Assembly: GCA_003864495.1 (NCBI GenBank)
Contig: ML133493.1
Location: forward strand, 2,735,820-2,799,819
Direction: 5' to 3'
Origin: Nemopilema nomurai
Taxonomy: Eukaryota > Cnidaria > Scyphozoa > Rhizostomeae > Rhizostomatidae
DNA length: 64,000 nt
Shown: in pieces, positions 11,915 to 24,459 of the stretch
Position numbering within the stretch: the first letter of the stretch is position 1
Layout of the letters: each line of letters starts with the position of its first letter
Notes under the pieces: model-generated
The model's database searches: none
What the model was told of the DNA's origin: nothing
What the model saw: only the letters and a program-made list of their open reading frames with translations
Made by a program: the position numbers and the translations under genes

Positions 11915-12095
11915 GATATATATATATATAGAATCAAAGTGAAAATTGTTTTGCTATGGGAGAAAACTCAGACTAGTGTTGATGTTAGTTTTGGAGAAAC
12001 TAAAGTTTTGATATAAGTTATAGAGCCTGACATTATTCTTCTATTATTTTTAAATTTTTGGCAATTTTGAGCCTCAGTATTCTTATAGAATTAAT
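11705..12095 (+). repeat. Dispersed repeat family, copy 1
   Basis: About 390 bp related over its whole length to 43258-43577. Shared landmarks include GAGCCTCAATATTCTT at the start, CTTTTATGATGTGTTG, CTCACAGAG and GCTGAGTGT in the middle, GAAAACTCAGA later, and a second GAGCCTCA-TATTCTTATAGA motif at the end. The motif thus appears at both ends in the same orientation. In this copy a CA/TA microsatellite interrupts the unit. Confidence 0.8.
11877..11931 (+). repeat. (CA)n(TA)n microsatellite
   Basis: A (CA)n run passes directly into a (TA)n run with one GA interruption. It sits inside dispersed-repeat copy 1, at a point where copy 2 has unrelated sequence. Confidence 0.95.
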
Positions 12096-13335
12096 TCCTC
12101 TAAATGAAGTGTGTATTTGCATTTCTTGGCGATGCTGGTATGAACTCTATGAAGACTTCTGCTAACATCACTTCGCATATTTGATACAGCGAATCAGTGT
12201 GCTTTTGTAACATATAGTACTGTGATACTCCGAAATTCTTTCTTCCAGTCTCTTTCCAGACATTTAGTAAGAATTCATCAACGATTAAGGCACAGTAAAT
12301 GCTCCCAGTTCATAAAGAAATTTCAACATTTTGTGGCATTGAAATTTATCCCCTATTTCTTCTGGAAACGTTGCACAAGCTCATGTTGCATAATATTAAT
12401 GAAAACGCCAGAGATGGGGACATGTTGATAAGTACCCATCCTCCCTTAAATGGGGAAGTGAAGGTGAAGTGTTCTTTCGTTCATAATTTTTTGCAATCAA
12501 ATTAAAAATTCGTTACGTCATCCTTCAAAAGGAATGCTTAATATAAACTTTCTTTGAAAGAATTTTGATCAATCAGAAGGCAAAAATATTTGTAGGGGAG
12601 TGCCTACTGTGCTAGATTCTGCCACACCATACCATAGATTGCCCTTTCGCTTCTTTCTGCCTCCGTGCCCTATCATCGCTTTTTTATCCGAACATATTAT
12701 GTGTCCAGCTTTAGTCAATAAAGATATCTACAGCCGAAAACCACAACAGAAGATTTCAATTGGTCATTCGAGTCGGACTCATTTTAATATTTATATTAAA
12801 TTTCAGGGCATTAGACTTTATCTTGGTGAACATCGCTTCTGAAGCATCGAAGCTTTAACATGCAGTCACCACATGAAATGCCCCGGGCAATTTTTCATTT
12901 TCCTCTACCCATCTATCGCCAACCCCCTGTGCACTCTCTTTCTTTTTGCTGGCTTAGCAGTTTTTCCCACCTGATCCAATACCAAGTATCGAAATATTGT
13001 TTTCCTAGGGAGTAAGAAAACCTTAGCTCTTCATTCCGTACTCCATAGAAATCAAAATTGCCAAGTGCAGCATCTTGCAAAGTATTGTCCACAGAATATT
13101 TAAGAAAATGCAAGCAAGGTCAGGTAAACAATGAACGATATTGCCAAAAATTACAAGCAATAATAACTAAATTGCTCACTCTAAAAAACTTGTTCCATTT
13201 TAAGTAAATGTAAATCAGGTGCCGACTATTTTCACTAATTAATAAATAAACCTTCAAAAGAATCTCTAAACCGTATGGAAATATGGTATCCGTTTGATTA
13301 TGGCCGCAGCAAAACTTTATCCTTGAGTTGCACTG
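12096..13335. other. Intergenic stretch downstream of the Cys-rich gene
   Basis: This probably includes the 3' UTR of the minus-strand Cys-rich gene at its right end. Short open frames on both strands (60-80 codons) have no motif or splice support. No clear AATAAA was found for the Cys-rich gene. Confidence 0.4.
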
Positions 13336-15702
13336 CTAGCAAAGCTCAAAACATTTATTTCTTGCCCTGAGACAAAGAATATGTGATTCTTCGGTGTCAG
13401 ATATAGTGATGCATTGCTGAAAAAAGCCATAACATTTCTTCTGGCACTGCCTGGCGTTTCTACGAAAGCAAGTAGAAAATGCATCAATAAACTATAAACA
13501 GAAAGAAATTTCAGAAATAATTTAATTACTTGTGCAAGACGTCATTTTTGGGCATCGACTTGAGGCCCTAGTCTTTCTGAAGCTAGCTTGCCTAATTTTC
13601 TTAGGGGAAGTTTTAGGGGCAATTCTGTTTTTTCAGAAGGGGTAGAATTCGCGCAACGGGCTATTTATAACTACTGTACTACCAGTCTCCTTCCGTCCTT
13701 TTGTCAACCTTGATCATAGAGTATATAGCGTGTTTATTCTGACTATGCCTTGGGGCTAAAGAATCGGGATCTCTACGGCGGTGCAAGACGGTTAAAGTCC
13801 AAGAGCATAAACAATATCATCGACTCTCTCAGGTAAGCGTCATCAATGGCAATACTTGACAGCTTTTGGCCAGAGATGATGAGAATGGAGAATGCAAAGT
13901 CATCTCAGCCCCTCTAGCCTCGAAGTCAGAAAGAAGTAGCCCCAAGTGCTAGGCTACCTTTGCTGAATTGGACCAACAGTGTTGGAACTACTGAAGCGCC
14001 CCCTCTCTAATACCACCAGGAAAAGAAGTTGTCTGCAAGCGTCTCACATCTATACTATCAAAGCAAACGACCTCTATGGACATAAATTTACTTGCATGAC
14101 TCTATTTGAAGCTTCAAAGTTGCAAGAGGGCATTGCCCACTTTTTTTAATCCAGGGGTTTCATAGCCGAAAACCTTCAACTTTTGAAGACTGCAAATTTT
14201 GGATCTGCATAGATTTGAATGAAATGTCTGCATAGAAACCTGATGGTGATTACACATGCTCGTTTGGTTAACTTTCAGCAGGAAACTGTGGCAGGAGGAG
14301 TAGTCTGTCGTCAAAAGGTGTCTTTCATTGCGCGAGATGCGATTACTGCGGTAAGTAACCCATTTGTGATTAATATCAAATTTTCTATACTTATCTCAAA
14401 TTAAAGCTTGCAATCAGAATCGATCTGAGCCCCACGAAATAAAAAGCCCTTTATTGAAATAATCACATCATTCAGGCTTTCATTGTAGCAAGGAAATACT
14501 TCCTCGATCTTTTCAAGATAGATTAATTTCAGACTGAAAGATGTGTAATAAAATTAGCCTATTTGCATTATGCGTTTTCTATTAGCAATAAAATCGTATT
14601 AAACCCTACTGTTATAAAAAGGTCTATTCTATCTATGCAGGGCTAATTTGTTAAATGACAGGAAAGGCTGCAAGCTTGATCAATTAATTACTGAATTACT
14701 GAATGTGATAATGAACAGTCACCTTGAAAACTCTTTTTTGATTCTTCTTATCGCAAATAATTGATTGTTCACAGCATCGTATGTTTCACTAAAAAGGGGG
14801 GAACATCACAGTTTCTTCCAGTGACTTTTCAATTAAAAATAGCGACCATTTATGTTGTAAGCACAATCCACGAACACTTTTTCAGCTCCACTTACACACC
14901 TATTCAGGTTGTTGCTGTTGTAGACATAAGGCCTAACAGTGGACCAAACTAGAACTGGAAAGTTAAAACCAAAGCTTTTGCATCTTGAGCTAGCAAGATT
15001 TGAGACTGTTGAACGAGGCCACCAATTTCAATACATTGTAGCTATTGCGCTTTCAACATGTGAACTAGTTGCAATATTTGCTTTGTAGATGACTTATCTC
15101 CATTCCTAATTGAGCTATCCAAACACTGAGCCCTCCAGTGTACGCTGATTTCTAAGAACTTTATTCAATCCTTATGACCAAGACCTTACTTTTGTTGCCT
15201 TAGTTTGGACTATAATCTGTGCACCTAGAAGCCATCAGACGCGTCAGATCATACAGACAAAAATACTTCCTTGAAAATCATCATTTCCTTTAATTTGATG
15301 CAGTTGGAAAATGCAGCTGCTCACTTGTTGAGCCTGGTCTTTATTAGTTGACTATAGGCTGCGACTTACATGCGACGCATAAACATATTTATGCTTGCGT
15401 ATTGCGTAACCACAAAGAAAAGAACAGTTTTAGTTGACGAAAATTTACCTGGCATCGCTGATGCTTCTTGGTGTTTCGTTGTCACAAACGTGGCCGCATT
15501 TCTTGTAGACCTGATAGCACTTTGATCTTGGCTCTCCCATTTTCAGGCATTCATCGAAGATCAACGGGCATCTCCAGTAGCAGGGCACACCAGGCTCATA
15601 GCCATCTCCCTCCGTTGTTGTCGGCAAGCAATTCAACATGTAGACAAAGCTGACCAGAATGAACCCAAGTCTGCAGACATTTCGACCACAAATGCTGTCC
15701 AT
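13336..15702 (-). CDS. Secreted protein with two mirror-symmetric six-cysteine modules (family not recognised)
   Basis: Two exons, 15702-15449 and 13459-13336, join in matching phase (2 then 1 nt) to encode 125 residues. Residues 1-32 look like a signal peptide with a hydrophobic core (FILVSFVYML). Module A has cysteines 41, 45, 52, 62, 69 and 73 (spacing x3-x6-x9-x6-x3). Module B has 90, 94, 101, 114, 121 and 125 (x3-x6-x12-x6-x3), and the stop follows the last cysteine at once. The intron falls in the linker, so each module has its own exon. A glycosylation sequon (NET) lies at 75-77. Positions 0, 4 and 11 fall on one face of a helix, so I infer two antiparallel helices joined by three rungs of disulfides per module. 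I do not know the family. Peptide-hormone, antimicrobial, venom-type or structural roles all remain open. A CTTTCCACAG acceptor before base 15709 implies a 5' UTR exon. Confidence 0.75.
13740..14100 (+). pseudogene. Possible decayed coding fragment in the Cys-rich gene intron
   Basis: A GC-richer island whose plus-strand translation is protein-like over short runs. One of these (about 13756-13832) ends exactly at an AG|GTAAGC donor. Later stretches are interrupted by stops and appear frame-shifted. I could not match it to a family. It may be a transposon or gene relic, or chance. Confidence 0.2.
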
Positions 15703-15709
15703 AATTCGT

Positions 15710-17071
15710 CTGTGGAAAGGCAAGAGATCTTTTTTGTAGCCACTAGTATTTGATAAAAGCTCCTACCAGTTTATGGGCTTATTGACGTTATAGAAAAAGC
15801 AGTGTCCTGAACAAAAATAGCTCGAGAGGAGAGTCTTGAGGAGCCCCAACGAGATGCCAGATAGAGTATCTGCTTATTATATGCAAAACTTTAACTTCCA
15901 GTAATATATTAACAATTGGTACTTTAATCAACATAAAATGCAGCCTAGAGAATTAATCTGCACTTTTAAAATAAGAAAATATCCGAATAAGGGAAAATTT
16001 ACATAATTTTCTACAGAACAAGCCAATATTTACGTAGATATATGGTTCTAGATAAAGCTTCATCGTGATTTGCATTGTAAGCAAAGATTCAGGAAAACGT
16101 TGAATTTTGCGTAGAAATGCATTCTAAAATGACATCCATCTTTTACAGAACGCAAGCTTATCGTGATTAGAATTGCCCCTCTTTTAGGCTTGAAAATTTA
16201 GAAGCGCCTTTTTCTTTCCTGGTTCTTCTACGCATAGATTATATTCGTCCAGCGTGCGTTTTTATGCCAGCTAAGGATTGTACCTAAGAATTGCTTCTGA
16301 AAGTCAGCTTTTATTATAACATGCTGCATGTCAATAATTTAAACTAGTTGTCTAGCCTCTTGGTCTAAAAAGTCTGACTATAATTGGTGGCAGTGGGGCA
16401 CATGAACAGATAAGATTGAATTTCAAGGTCAAATTCCTTTGCCAGGTAGACAAAGAAGGGAGAAAAGTAGAACAGCTTGTATTGGTTTTAAAGAAATTGC
16501 ATATTACGACAATTCTTCTTGGCATAAGACGTTACATTTAGCCGCATGTAGTCACTTGAAAGGCCCGCACAGTTGATGACACGAGAGGCAAGTAATTTAT
16601 AGACCGCATGTTGAAATAAATTAATCTTTCTATTAAAGTCTAGAAGGTCCAACTTAAATAGTTCAGGTCACTTGTTCAGCTTTGGCATGCTTATTTTTGG
16701 ACTTTTTTCTTACAGAGCCTGCTCGATGAAAGAGAAAGTTAAACTTTTCATCAAGCTTCAATTCTCGCAAGGGTACCTTTTAATTAAAAGCAATTTTAAC
16801 CTTGTACTTGAACTGTTCTTGGATGATTTAAGAAACAGAATTCTTTTGTCGCTTGTGTCAGGAATCCAGTCATAACGTCCTGACTGATGACTGAATCTCC
16901 CTACTGCCCCGAAACAGTGCTGTTTTGTTAGAGGGTCATTACAAATCTATTGCATGAACCAATGATAAGAAGCAGCTGGCACTTGGATGACCGCAAAAAT
17001 AACTTGAAGGCAAGAAAGAAGCCTAACATCATGTCGAAGATAGTAAATCTATGCGACAATATAAACCCTAT
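15710..17071. other. Intergenic stretch upstream of the Cys-rich gene
   Basis: It should contain the promoter and 5' non-coding exon of the minus-strand Cys-rich gene. No clear TATA box or second gene was identified. Confidence 0.4.
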
Positions 17072-17237
17072 CTTTAACCTAGGTTGAGCCCAGGTTGACC
17101 CCAACACAAGTTTCATTTTTGCCGTGTAAAGCAACCCAACCTGGGCGCACCCCATGTTAAGAAAATCCTACTAGAGAAATGGGTTGAACCTAGGTTGAGC
17201 GCTGTGTAAATGGAATGGGGGCGAACCTAGGTTAAAG
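17072..17237 (+). mobile_element. Small inverted-repeat element bounded by CTTTAACCTAGGTT
   Basis: A perfect 14-bp terminal inverted repeat at 17072-17085 and 17224-17237 encloses 166 bp. A third AACCTAGGTT palindrome lies inside at 17187-17196. Related GTTGAACC and GTGTAAA words recur at 17640-17750, so the element may be one end of a larger composite. No target-site duplication is evident. It is too short to code for a transposase. Confidence 0.55.
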
Positions 17238-18028
17238 AAAGCTAGGACGCATGCGCTTATCTGTCTTTTTCTCGTGCAAGGGCGCCGATTCATGAACATG
17301 CTATAAAAGTTGTGGACAAAATGAATGTGTTCGTTCTAAGTGCTTCTTCTTGTTTTGCACCACAGTGTTTGTTTAACGGGAAAGGGGCGAAAAAAGCGCC
17401 AAAAATATTTGTCAACGCTAGTTTTCTCGTTCGGCGTCTCACAATCAAATAGTTTGCCCACTTCCTTCTGGACGCAACTTTCCATCTTTCGATACCCCTT
17501 CTCTAATACAGTGCCTTGTCCGCGCATATAAACAAACATAGCATACTCTCAATATAAATATTTTTTGCTTGGTTGTAATTCGCCATTTTGTCTCATTTCC
17601 CGCCAATACCAGTGTTGCACGCGTGGCGTGATATCGTGACCCATGTTGAACCAATGTTCTATTTACACGATAAAAATAGCTCCAATCGTGTAAATCAAAC
17701 AGAGTTGAACTTGAGTTAGGGTGAACCTGCGTGAATCAGGGTTGAAGAGTGTCTTATAAAGTGGGTAACATACTTCAACTGGGAGCATTTCTATTGTCTG
17801 CCAAGCCTACTCAAAATAGCTCTTTAAGCTAACTTTGTCATAGTGAGCTGAAGTCATATACTGTGTTTGAACTTAAAGTAGATTTGACCATGGACGTCGA
17901 AAGCCGTTTTCTTTAAAAAGAAAAACCTTGAAAATAAACCAAACTTGTTTAGCTTGTATTGTCAGGCACTAATGCTCAATCGTGATAGTTTGATTTGATG
18001 TATGGAATCTCAAATGAATCCTTTGTAG

Positions 18029-18183
18029 GTTTTGAGCCAAATATGCCAATAGAGGACTGCCGTTATTGCAACAAGCTATTTGAGACTGAGAGATTAACTT
18101 TAAATATTACAGTTAGACAAAAGACCGAAGATTGCAGCAATTTCACTCAGTTGTCTTCTGCATTGCGCGCTGCGTATTTAATT
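18029..18183 (+). CDS. Candidate exon, Cys-containing ectodomain-like (unassigned)
   Basis: An acceptor ending TTTGTAG precedes 18029 and a GTAACT donor follows 18183. The open frame between them has a C-x2-C pair, a third Cys and two N-glycosylation sequons (NIT, NFT). Its out-phase (0) fits the candidate exon at 21216. No family recognised, and no start codon was found. Confidence 0.25.
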
Positions 18184-18857
18184 GTAACTTCAAAGGGACA
18201 TGGAACAAAAGAATAATTAGGGATCTTCTTCGGATTGAAGATTCAAGAGCATCTAGTCGTGGTCTAACATTATTCTTACGACTTCCATACCAGTTATTTT
18301 AGGTTAAGAATAGATAGCAAATTTTGAATCGTTTTATAAAAGCTATTCTCAGACATAAGCACTCCCCAAAAAGAACCTCCATTTTGAACATTACTCCGAT
18401 TAAAAGGATTACTTTTCTAAGTACGAAAAGTGAACAATTTAATTATTTGATATCTTAAATTGAATACCATTGGTTTTGATGTAAAATGCTTTTAGATAGC
18501 AAAGTAACAACTAGTTTTGCAAAGATTCACTTTCCCACAAGTTTATTAACAAATTCATTTCAAGCTTCTTTGCAGCCGCTAGAATTCACTGTGCAACATC
18601 GTCCGTATCTTCTCGCACTTGCACCTGCCATGCACGAGCTGTCATCTACATTGAGTTCAACGTTAGAATGAAGGTCTTGACAACTCATATTTTGATAAGA
18701 ATCTATCTAAATTTAAAAATTCAACTTTTAGCACTTCATTGATGACTTCTGTGAGGTCATATTAATGGCTACCTCCAAGACAAATAACCGTAGTCCAAGG
18801 TGAAGTTTTCTTCAGCCAGATCTTTCTATTTTGTTACCTTAGAAATCGTGCTTCGTT

Positions 18858-19229
18858 TTAACATTCTTTTCTTTGAATCATTCTGCAATGATGTTTTCCG
18901 AAGGGAATTGTAAACAAAGATATAAACACGATTCCCTTATATGATTTACTGTATCGTTCTGTAAACTGCAAACAACTTGACGTTCTGTTACTAAACGCAA
19001 ACCCTCCCCTTTCAACTGACTTAGCTTCCAAGTCGAAAACTTTGATCAAGATCAAACGAGTTTTCATCTCCACCTTTAAATTCTCTTCCGAATGAAATGC
19101 TTCTGCTGAAGACGCAACTTGCAATGTTTGAATAATTTGAGTTGTTAAGAAGACTTGAGCTTTGCCAAAGACACAATGCACTTCTCCAAAAATGCTGAGA
19201 ACAGTAGCAGTAGCAATATGAATGGGCAT
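18858..19229 (-). other. Orphan 123-codon open frame
   Basis: One of the longest open frames in this AT-rich part that is not tied to a gene. It starts with ATG and a hydrophobic stretch (IHIATATVLSIFGEV). No motif, splice site or neighbouring exon supports it. It could be a small single-exon gene or chance. Confidence 0.15.
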
Positions 19230-21215
19230 TGCCTCGAAAATACGAACAAAGCGGCAATAGCTTCAGCGCAAAAATCTATTTCATTTCATTTTGGCTTATG
19301 CTGAGTGAGTTATTCAGTATCTCGCTCCTTACTGAAAAGGCCCTCCTTTCACTACCATTCTACCCCATCGGTGAATAGGCAGCACTTTCATTGCTTGCTT
19401 GTGTTTGGCTACAGCGGGATAACACCCTTCCGGGCTAATGACCATGTCATCAACCAAACTAGAAACTATAATAGAGACACTCTACACAGAATGTCAAAAA
19501 GCGAGAAAGTGTTATTGCTTGACCGTAAAAGTTGGTGCTTGGATGTGGACCATTCGCATCGCCGTGCGGTTTTGATTGGATAGAATAACAATGCCCGTCA
19601 CATGGTATTTCTATATCGCTTTCTAATTGGCTAATTTCGATCTACAGCTGGGAACTCACATTTCCGCGTTACTTTTCCTGCCTTTTTCGTACGCTTTCTC
19701 TGCAGCGCTGTTTTGAACATTGGTTCCATCATAAAGTTCTAGGTGCTTCAGAAGAATACATATAAATACATTTGCAAACTTTCTAAAAACATCACCGTAT
19801 TGTTTCAAACTATTGTCAAACTCTGTGCATTTTCAAATTCTGTGAATTCTGTGTATATTTTTGGCATTTATCCAAAACAGCATCTGGTTTTTGTTTTATC
19901 ACCATACATTTAAAGTTTAGCTCGAACCTTTACCATTGACCTCACACAAGTTCGAACACTGAAATATTTTATTGCCAGTTACTTTGAGTTGAATAATAAA
20001 AACAAAATATTTGCATTCTGTCATTGTTACTACATTAAGTTTCTTAATTTGCTATGTATCGCCGTAGACTTATTAGAAGAGTCACATTAAAGTGTAACGT
20101 TGATTTGTAGCAGAAATTAGAGGATAACAAATAACAGGAGCATAATTTTCCTTATAAACCGATTCATACAATAGCTACTTCAGCAATGCGCTTAAAAATA
20201 AAATTTCAACTGACCAACGAAGATTTTCTTGCAAACAGCAAAACTTACCCAATGCTCTTTGCTTCGCATTAGCCATAAGTAAATTTGCTCTCTGATACTA
20301 ATTGTGAAAGATGAGAATGGATTGCGAAACGAAAATTTTACTCGACAGCAGCGACACATGTGTTTAACTTATAGTTTGGTTTGTAGAGAAAGGGAAGTAG
20401 GGAGAAAGAGCCGAGAAAGACTCCACCTTACACAGTTTCTCCTTCAAGAACGATCAACGATTTTGACAGGAAGACGTGAGCAAGATTACGGATAAGAAAA
20501 TCATCTTTCCTTTCAGAGAGCAGAAAGCCCTTAGATAACCAGAGATATTCGTTCAGATACAAGATAAACTATAGACAAGTTCTCGTGTCTGTATGGCTAC
20601 GGATTTCCTGAGGTACAGCGTGTTTTGTGAGATGACTTCAGATTTTTATTGAAAATCAGACGAGGCGATGTCTATACTACATAACGAGATAATGAGACTT
20701 TGGATCTCCCGTTAGTGAAGAAAATTGTACAATGAATGAATAGCTCTGAATGGATAACACTATTACGTCGCAAATAGATTTGGGGAGAAAAATTAAAAGT
20801 TGCTACTCTATCTTTTTCAAACGTAATACTATTCTAATGCTGCTACTTTCAATTGAATTAAAATATTCACTAAAAAATGACTGCTACTTCAAAATAAAAG
20901 AAAGTTTGCTAAGGTTCAGAAATAATCAATTCATTGTACCTCTACCAATACAATTTTTGATAAATTGAATGTAAAAAGCTCAGCTTTAAAATTTAAATAC
21001 AAAAATACTTAGAGCGTTAATTTCTTATCTTGATATTCTTATTGGAACTAACATTTTTCTGTAGAAGGCAATTCTATCTGACAGAATGATGCAGGCTAAG
21101 AAAAAAGGTTTGATGTATCAGAGAGCTATATGATTTAAGACCACTTACTTCAGCGTGATAATTTGAACGTATATCTTCTTTTACCTTGCTGGCAATTGAC
21201 TTGACTGTTTCTCAG
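19230..21215. other. Non-coding stretch
   Basis: AT-rich DNA without a convincing exon on either strand. If the candidate exons at 18.0 and 21.2 kb belong together, this is intron. Confidence 0.4.
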
Positions 21216-24200
21216 AATCTTCTCCTACGAGTGCTCGTTTGCAAAGTATATATACTTTCCAAGGTACAGGGGGTCACTATTGGCTTTTCAACAACACCTG
21301 CTAATGACCATCAACGGAGCCTGACAACAAAATACTGCGGCGTGCCTACACAACACTTTGTAAGTAAAAAGGGATTTCTGATAATCGGGGATTCCTCCAT
21401 TTTGATATCTACGTAATCGTAGCAATTACATAATTAATAATTTATCAGGATATAATTAGATTAGTATTATACTTTCAATTATAAGCAAAAAGACTATCAC
21501 CGCGTGCACCAAGCCGTTGTCCGAGGAAAATTAAGGGATAAAACATTACCACTTAAAACATAAAAATTTAATAAATTGCGTTTGTTTCTGACAATGTACG
21601 TGTGCTTGCTTTCAATCACTCTCGTCATCCTGTTTTGAAATCCCTAGAAAAATGCAAGTAAAGCTAGGATTATTATGATTCTTCAAAAGCCGATTCCAGT
21701 TACCTAAAAAGAAAGTCTCGAAAGACCAGTTTGCAGATAAATTAGCTAAAGGGTTTCTAATATTATCTGATTGGTACGTTACATGGTTAATATGCCCTCA
21801 GTGCTCTTAATAGGAAAGTTGTGGTATTAAGTATTGGTTTGCATGAGAAGGGGTATAGGGGTGCTTTGGTGCGCAAGTGGAGCCAACACTGAAGCGACTT
21901 GCCACCAGATGGCAAGGAAAAAGATTCGATGAGGTGCAAAATACCATTAGTTATCTCTAGGCAGAGAATTGGATGAACAATAAACAAAGGCTATTGGATA
22001 TTATCAGTATATGATGACCCCCAGTGCTCCATTAAGAGAGTTAATACTGTATATTTGTAGTCCGTTTCCAAGAATGTCTTTGAATGAAAGTTGTGGCATT
22101 TTTTTGCACTGTACATCAAGTGGTATTTGTATTTTGCAGACGAGAACTTTATCGTTATTTGAGTAATCTGTTCATTCAAAATCAAGGAACAAATGTCCAA
22201 CCGTCTTCAGACGAGCAGCAACGACAGAAGGAAGAGATTTTTTCTTCCTTAAGCCAACGGTTCTATTTAAACTCAGCTTCGTTCATCTATTCAGAATCGA
22301 AAGCCATGGTTAAGATACACTTGATTGCACCTGCAGCCGATCTACGAGGACTGTCTGATCGAAACTTTCTGATCGGGTAGCAGATAAAAGGGCGACATTT
22401 ACATGGTCAGTTTACAGTTAGTTTAAGAGTGTACAAGCATAGGTCAGTCTACAGTACAAGATTTACAATATCCTAATTTGGGGGCTTGTAGTTTAAAGGG
22501 ATTGAATTCGGTTGCATTGAAAGAATGCAGAAGAGAAAGCGACTTCCAGGTTACCGCCACTCGGCACGTGTCTTATCATATCATATCAACATATCAACAA
22601 ACTGGAAGCCAAAATGCGCACTCATGGGGACTCTATTAGGTACATTACTGAAACTTGCTCGTATCTACTAGGGGTTTTCGTGACGTATTTGGTGATTTAA
22701 ACTGTGTTCTGTTTAGGCCAAGAGTAAAATTCGGTGTTGGGAGTCTCATCAAAACGGAGTGCACTTGTGATGAGATTGACGGACTGACTTTTGATTGGAA
22801 ACTAATGCCCGGGGAAGCATCGATTGTTTTTCAAGCTAGTTCTAAGTGTGACGTAACGGGTAAGAAAACATCATAAACTCTTTTGTCAGCTGTCTCTCGT
22901 GGTAGGGCATCGAAAACAGGGCGATATGAAAACAGCGAGATGTTTGGATATGAATAAGGTGGGAAAGTTGCCATTTGCTTGCGTCTTTCGCATCTGATTG
23001 CAACGTGCATATACATATGAATTCATGATTACTCTAGGCAGAGAGAGTCGTGTTGGATAAAGCATCTAGACTGGTAATCCAGTAATTGAAGATATTTGTG
23101 CAAGTTTGTTCACTCATGTGCTAGCTTTCCTACGGAGATTTACAAAATGGGAATTTCTCTCTTCACAACTGCTTCAACTGCACCAGTTGCTTGAACGGCT
23201 TTAAAACACCCAAAGAATAGCTTGAAACATTTGCAATTATAAAAAAAAGAGTATGATAACAATACAGCTTTTGCACAGTCCAATCTTTGCCATTTTATTC
23301 ACACTAAATCTATACCAAGATTATGAAAGTATCAAACACTTTCATGATCATAAGCAACATTATCATTTTTTACTGCTATCAACACACTACCATGATTATC
23401 ATTGAAAATAATGCTTCTTCTTTATTACTATTATCTGTATTACTATTTTTATCATAACAATTATTTCGCTTAGGGTTATTATATAATGGAGAGATTTGTA
23501 GTGGTAGTTTGAATTGAAAACGATAAATTTCCATTCTGTCAAAAACCAGCTCAGTGATGCCTCCTTCTGTTGAGTACATGCAGTTTATTTGCTCAAACTG
23601 TTTGTTAAAGAGCACCAAAATATTTTTCCAATAGAAAAATTTTATCTTTGTGGAAGAAAAAAAGCCAGAGCATAAAAATTTTAAATGATGTATATCTAAG
23701 AAACTATGAAACTTTGACATCTAAGAAACTTTGTGGTATGGTGAATAGTTCCTTGTCGCACCGGCTTTAACCTCTCAACTACACTTCAACCATGTACGAA
23801 TTTCCAGTTTGGTAAACAGAGGTTCCCTTCCATGATTTTGATCGGCCAAAATGAAGCAGGGTTTGTAAATGGAAAACCACTTTGTTCTGCATTTAGTTAA
23901 ACTTCCTCCTAATATATTGATTTAATATAGTTCAACAAGTCAAGTGATTACAGTTTATCATTTGTTTGGCTCTGTTACTTACCATATTGTCTCTTACCAT
24001 AGTCTCTAGTTACCTGTCTCTCAGCTTAATCCAGAAAATCGAAGATCTGGCTACAGAAATCATCCATCAGATCAAAGTTGACACCCTGAAACTAGGTATT
24101 GCTCTTGCGACTTTAAAGAGGCATCTTTGTCGGCTGAAAGTGATAAGCAAAGAATTGAACAATTTTTGAGTACTTGACATCGAGTTTTAAATGAATTAAT

Positions 24201-24459
24201 GTACTGCTTGTTTCAAAATAGATCAAGAGATAACGATTTTCACGTCATCAGATTGTAAGAAATGGTTCAGTTGATTGATTAAAGCCAACGTGTTTTTTCG
24301 ACCGATTCTTTTTCATGGACTTATCAGTTTTAAGGAGAGATGTTGCAATAGTACATTTTCCATTTGATGTTTTAAAGTGGCAAGGCATGTTCGTTGGAAA
24401 GAACGCGCGAGAGCTTAGTAAGACTGGAAAAGACCTGCTCTTGGTTCTGAACACTTTTG
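21216..24459 (+). CDS. Candidate multi-exon gene, unidentified ectodomain-like protein
   Basis: Four exon-like segments: 21216-21359, 22140-22376, 22717-22859 and 24328-24459. Each has a pyrimidine-rich AG acceptor and a GT donor (GTAAGT, GTAGCA, GTAAGA, GTAAGC). The last three join in matching phases (2, 1). The first leaves phase 0 while the second needs phase 2, so an exon is missing or the first is unrelated. The 22717 exon has a C-x-C motif followed by LTFDWKL and a third Cys. This weakly recalls the C-and-W pattern of Ig/REJ-like modules in polycystin-type proteins. The flanking residues look beta-strand rich. Start, end and membrane segments were not found. Function unknown. Confidence 0.33.
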
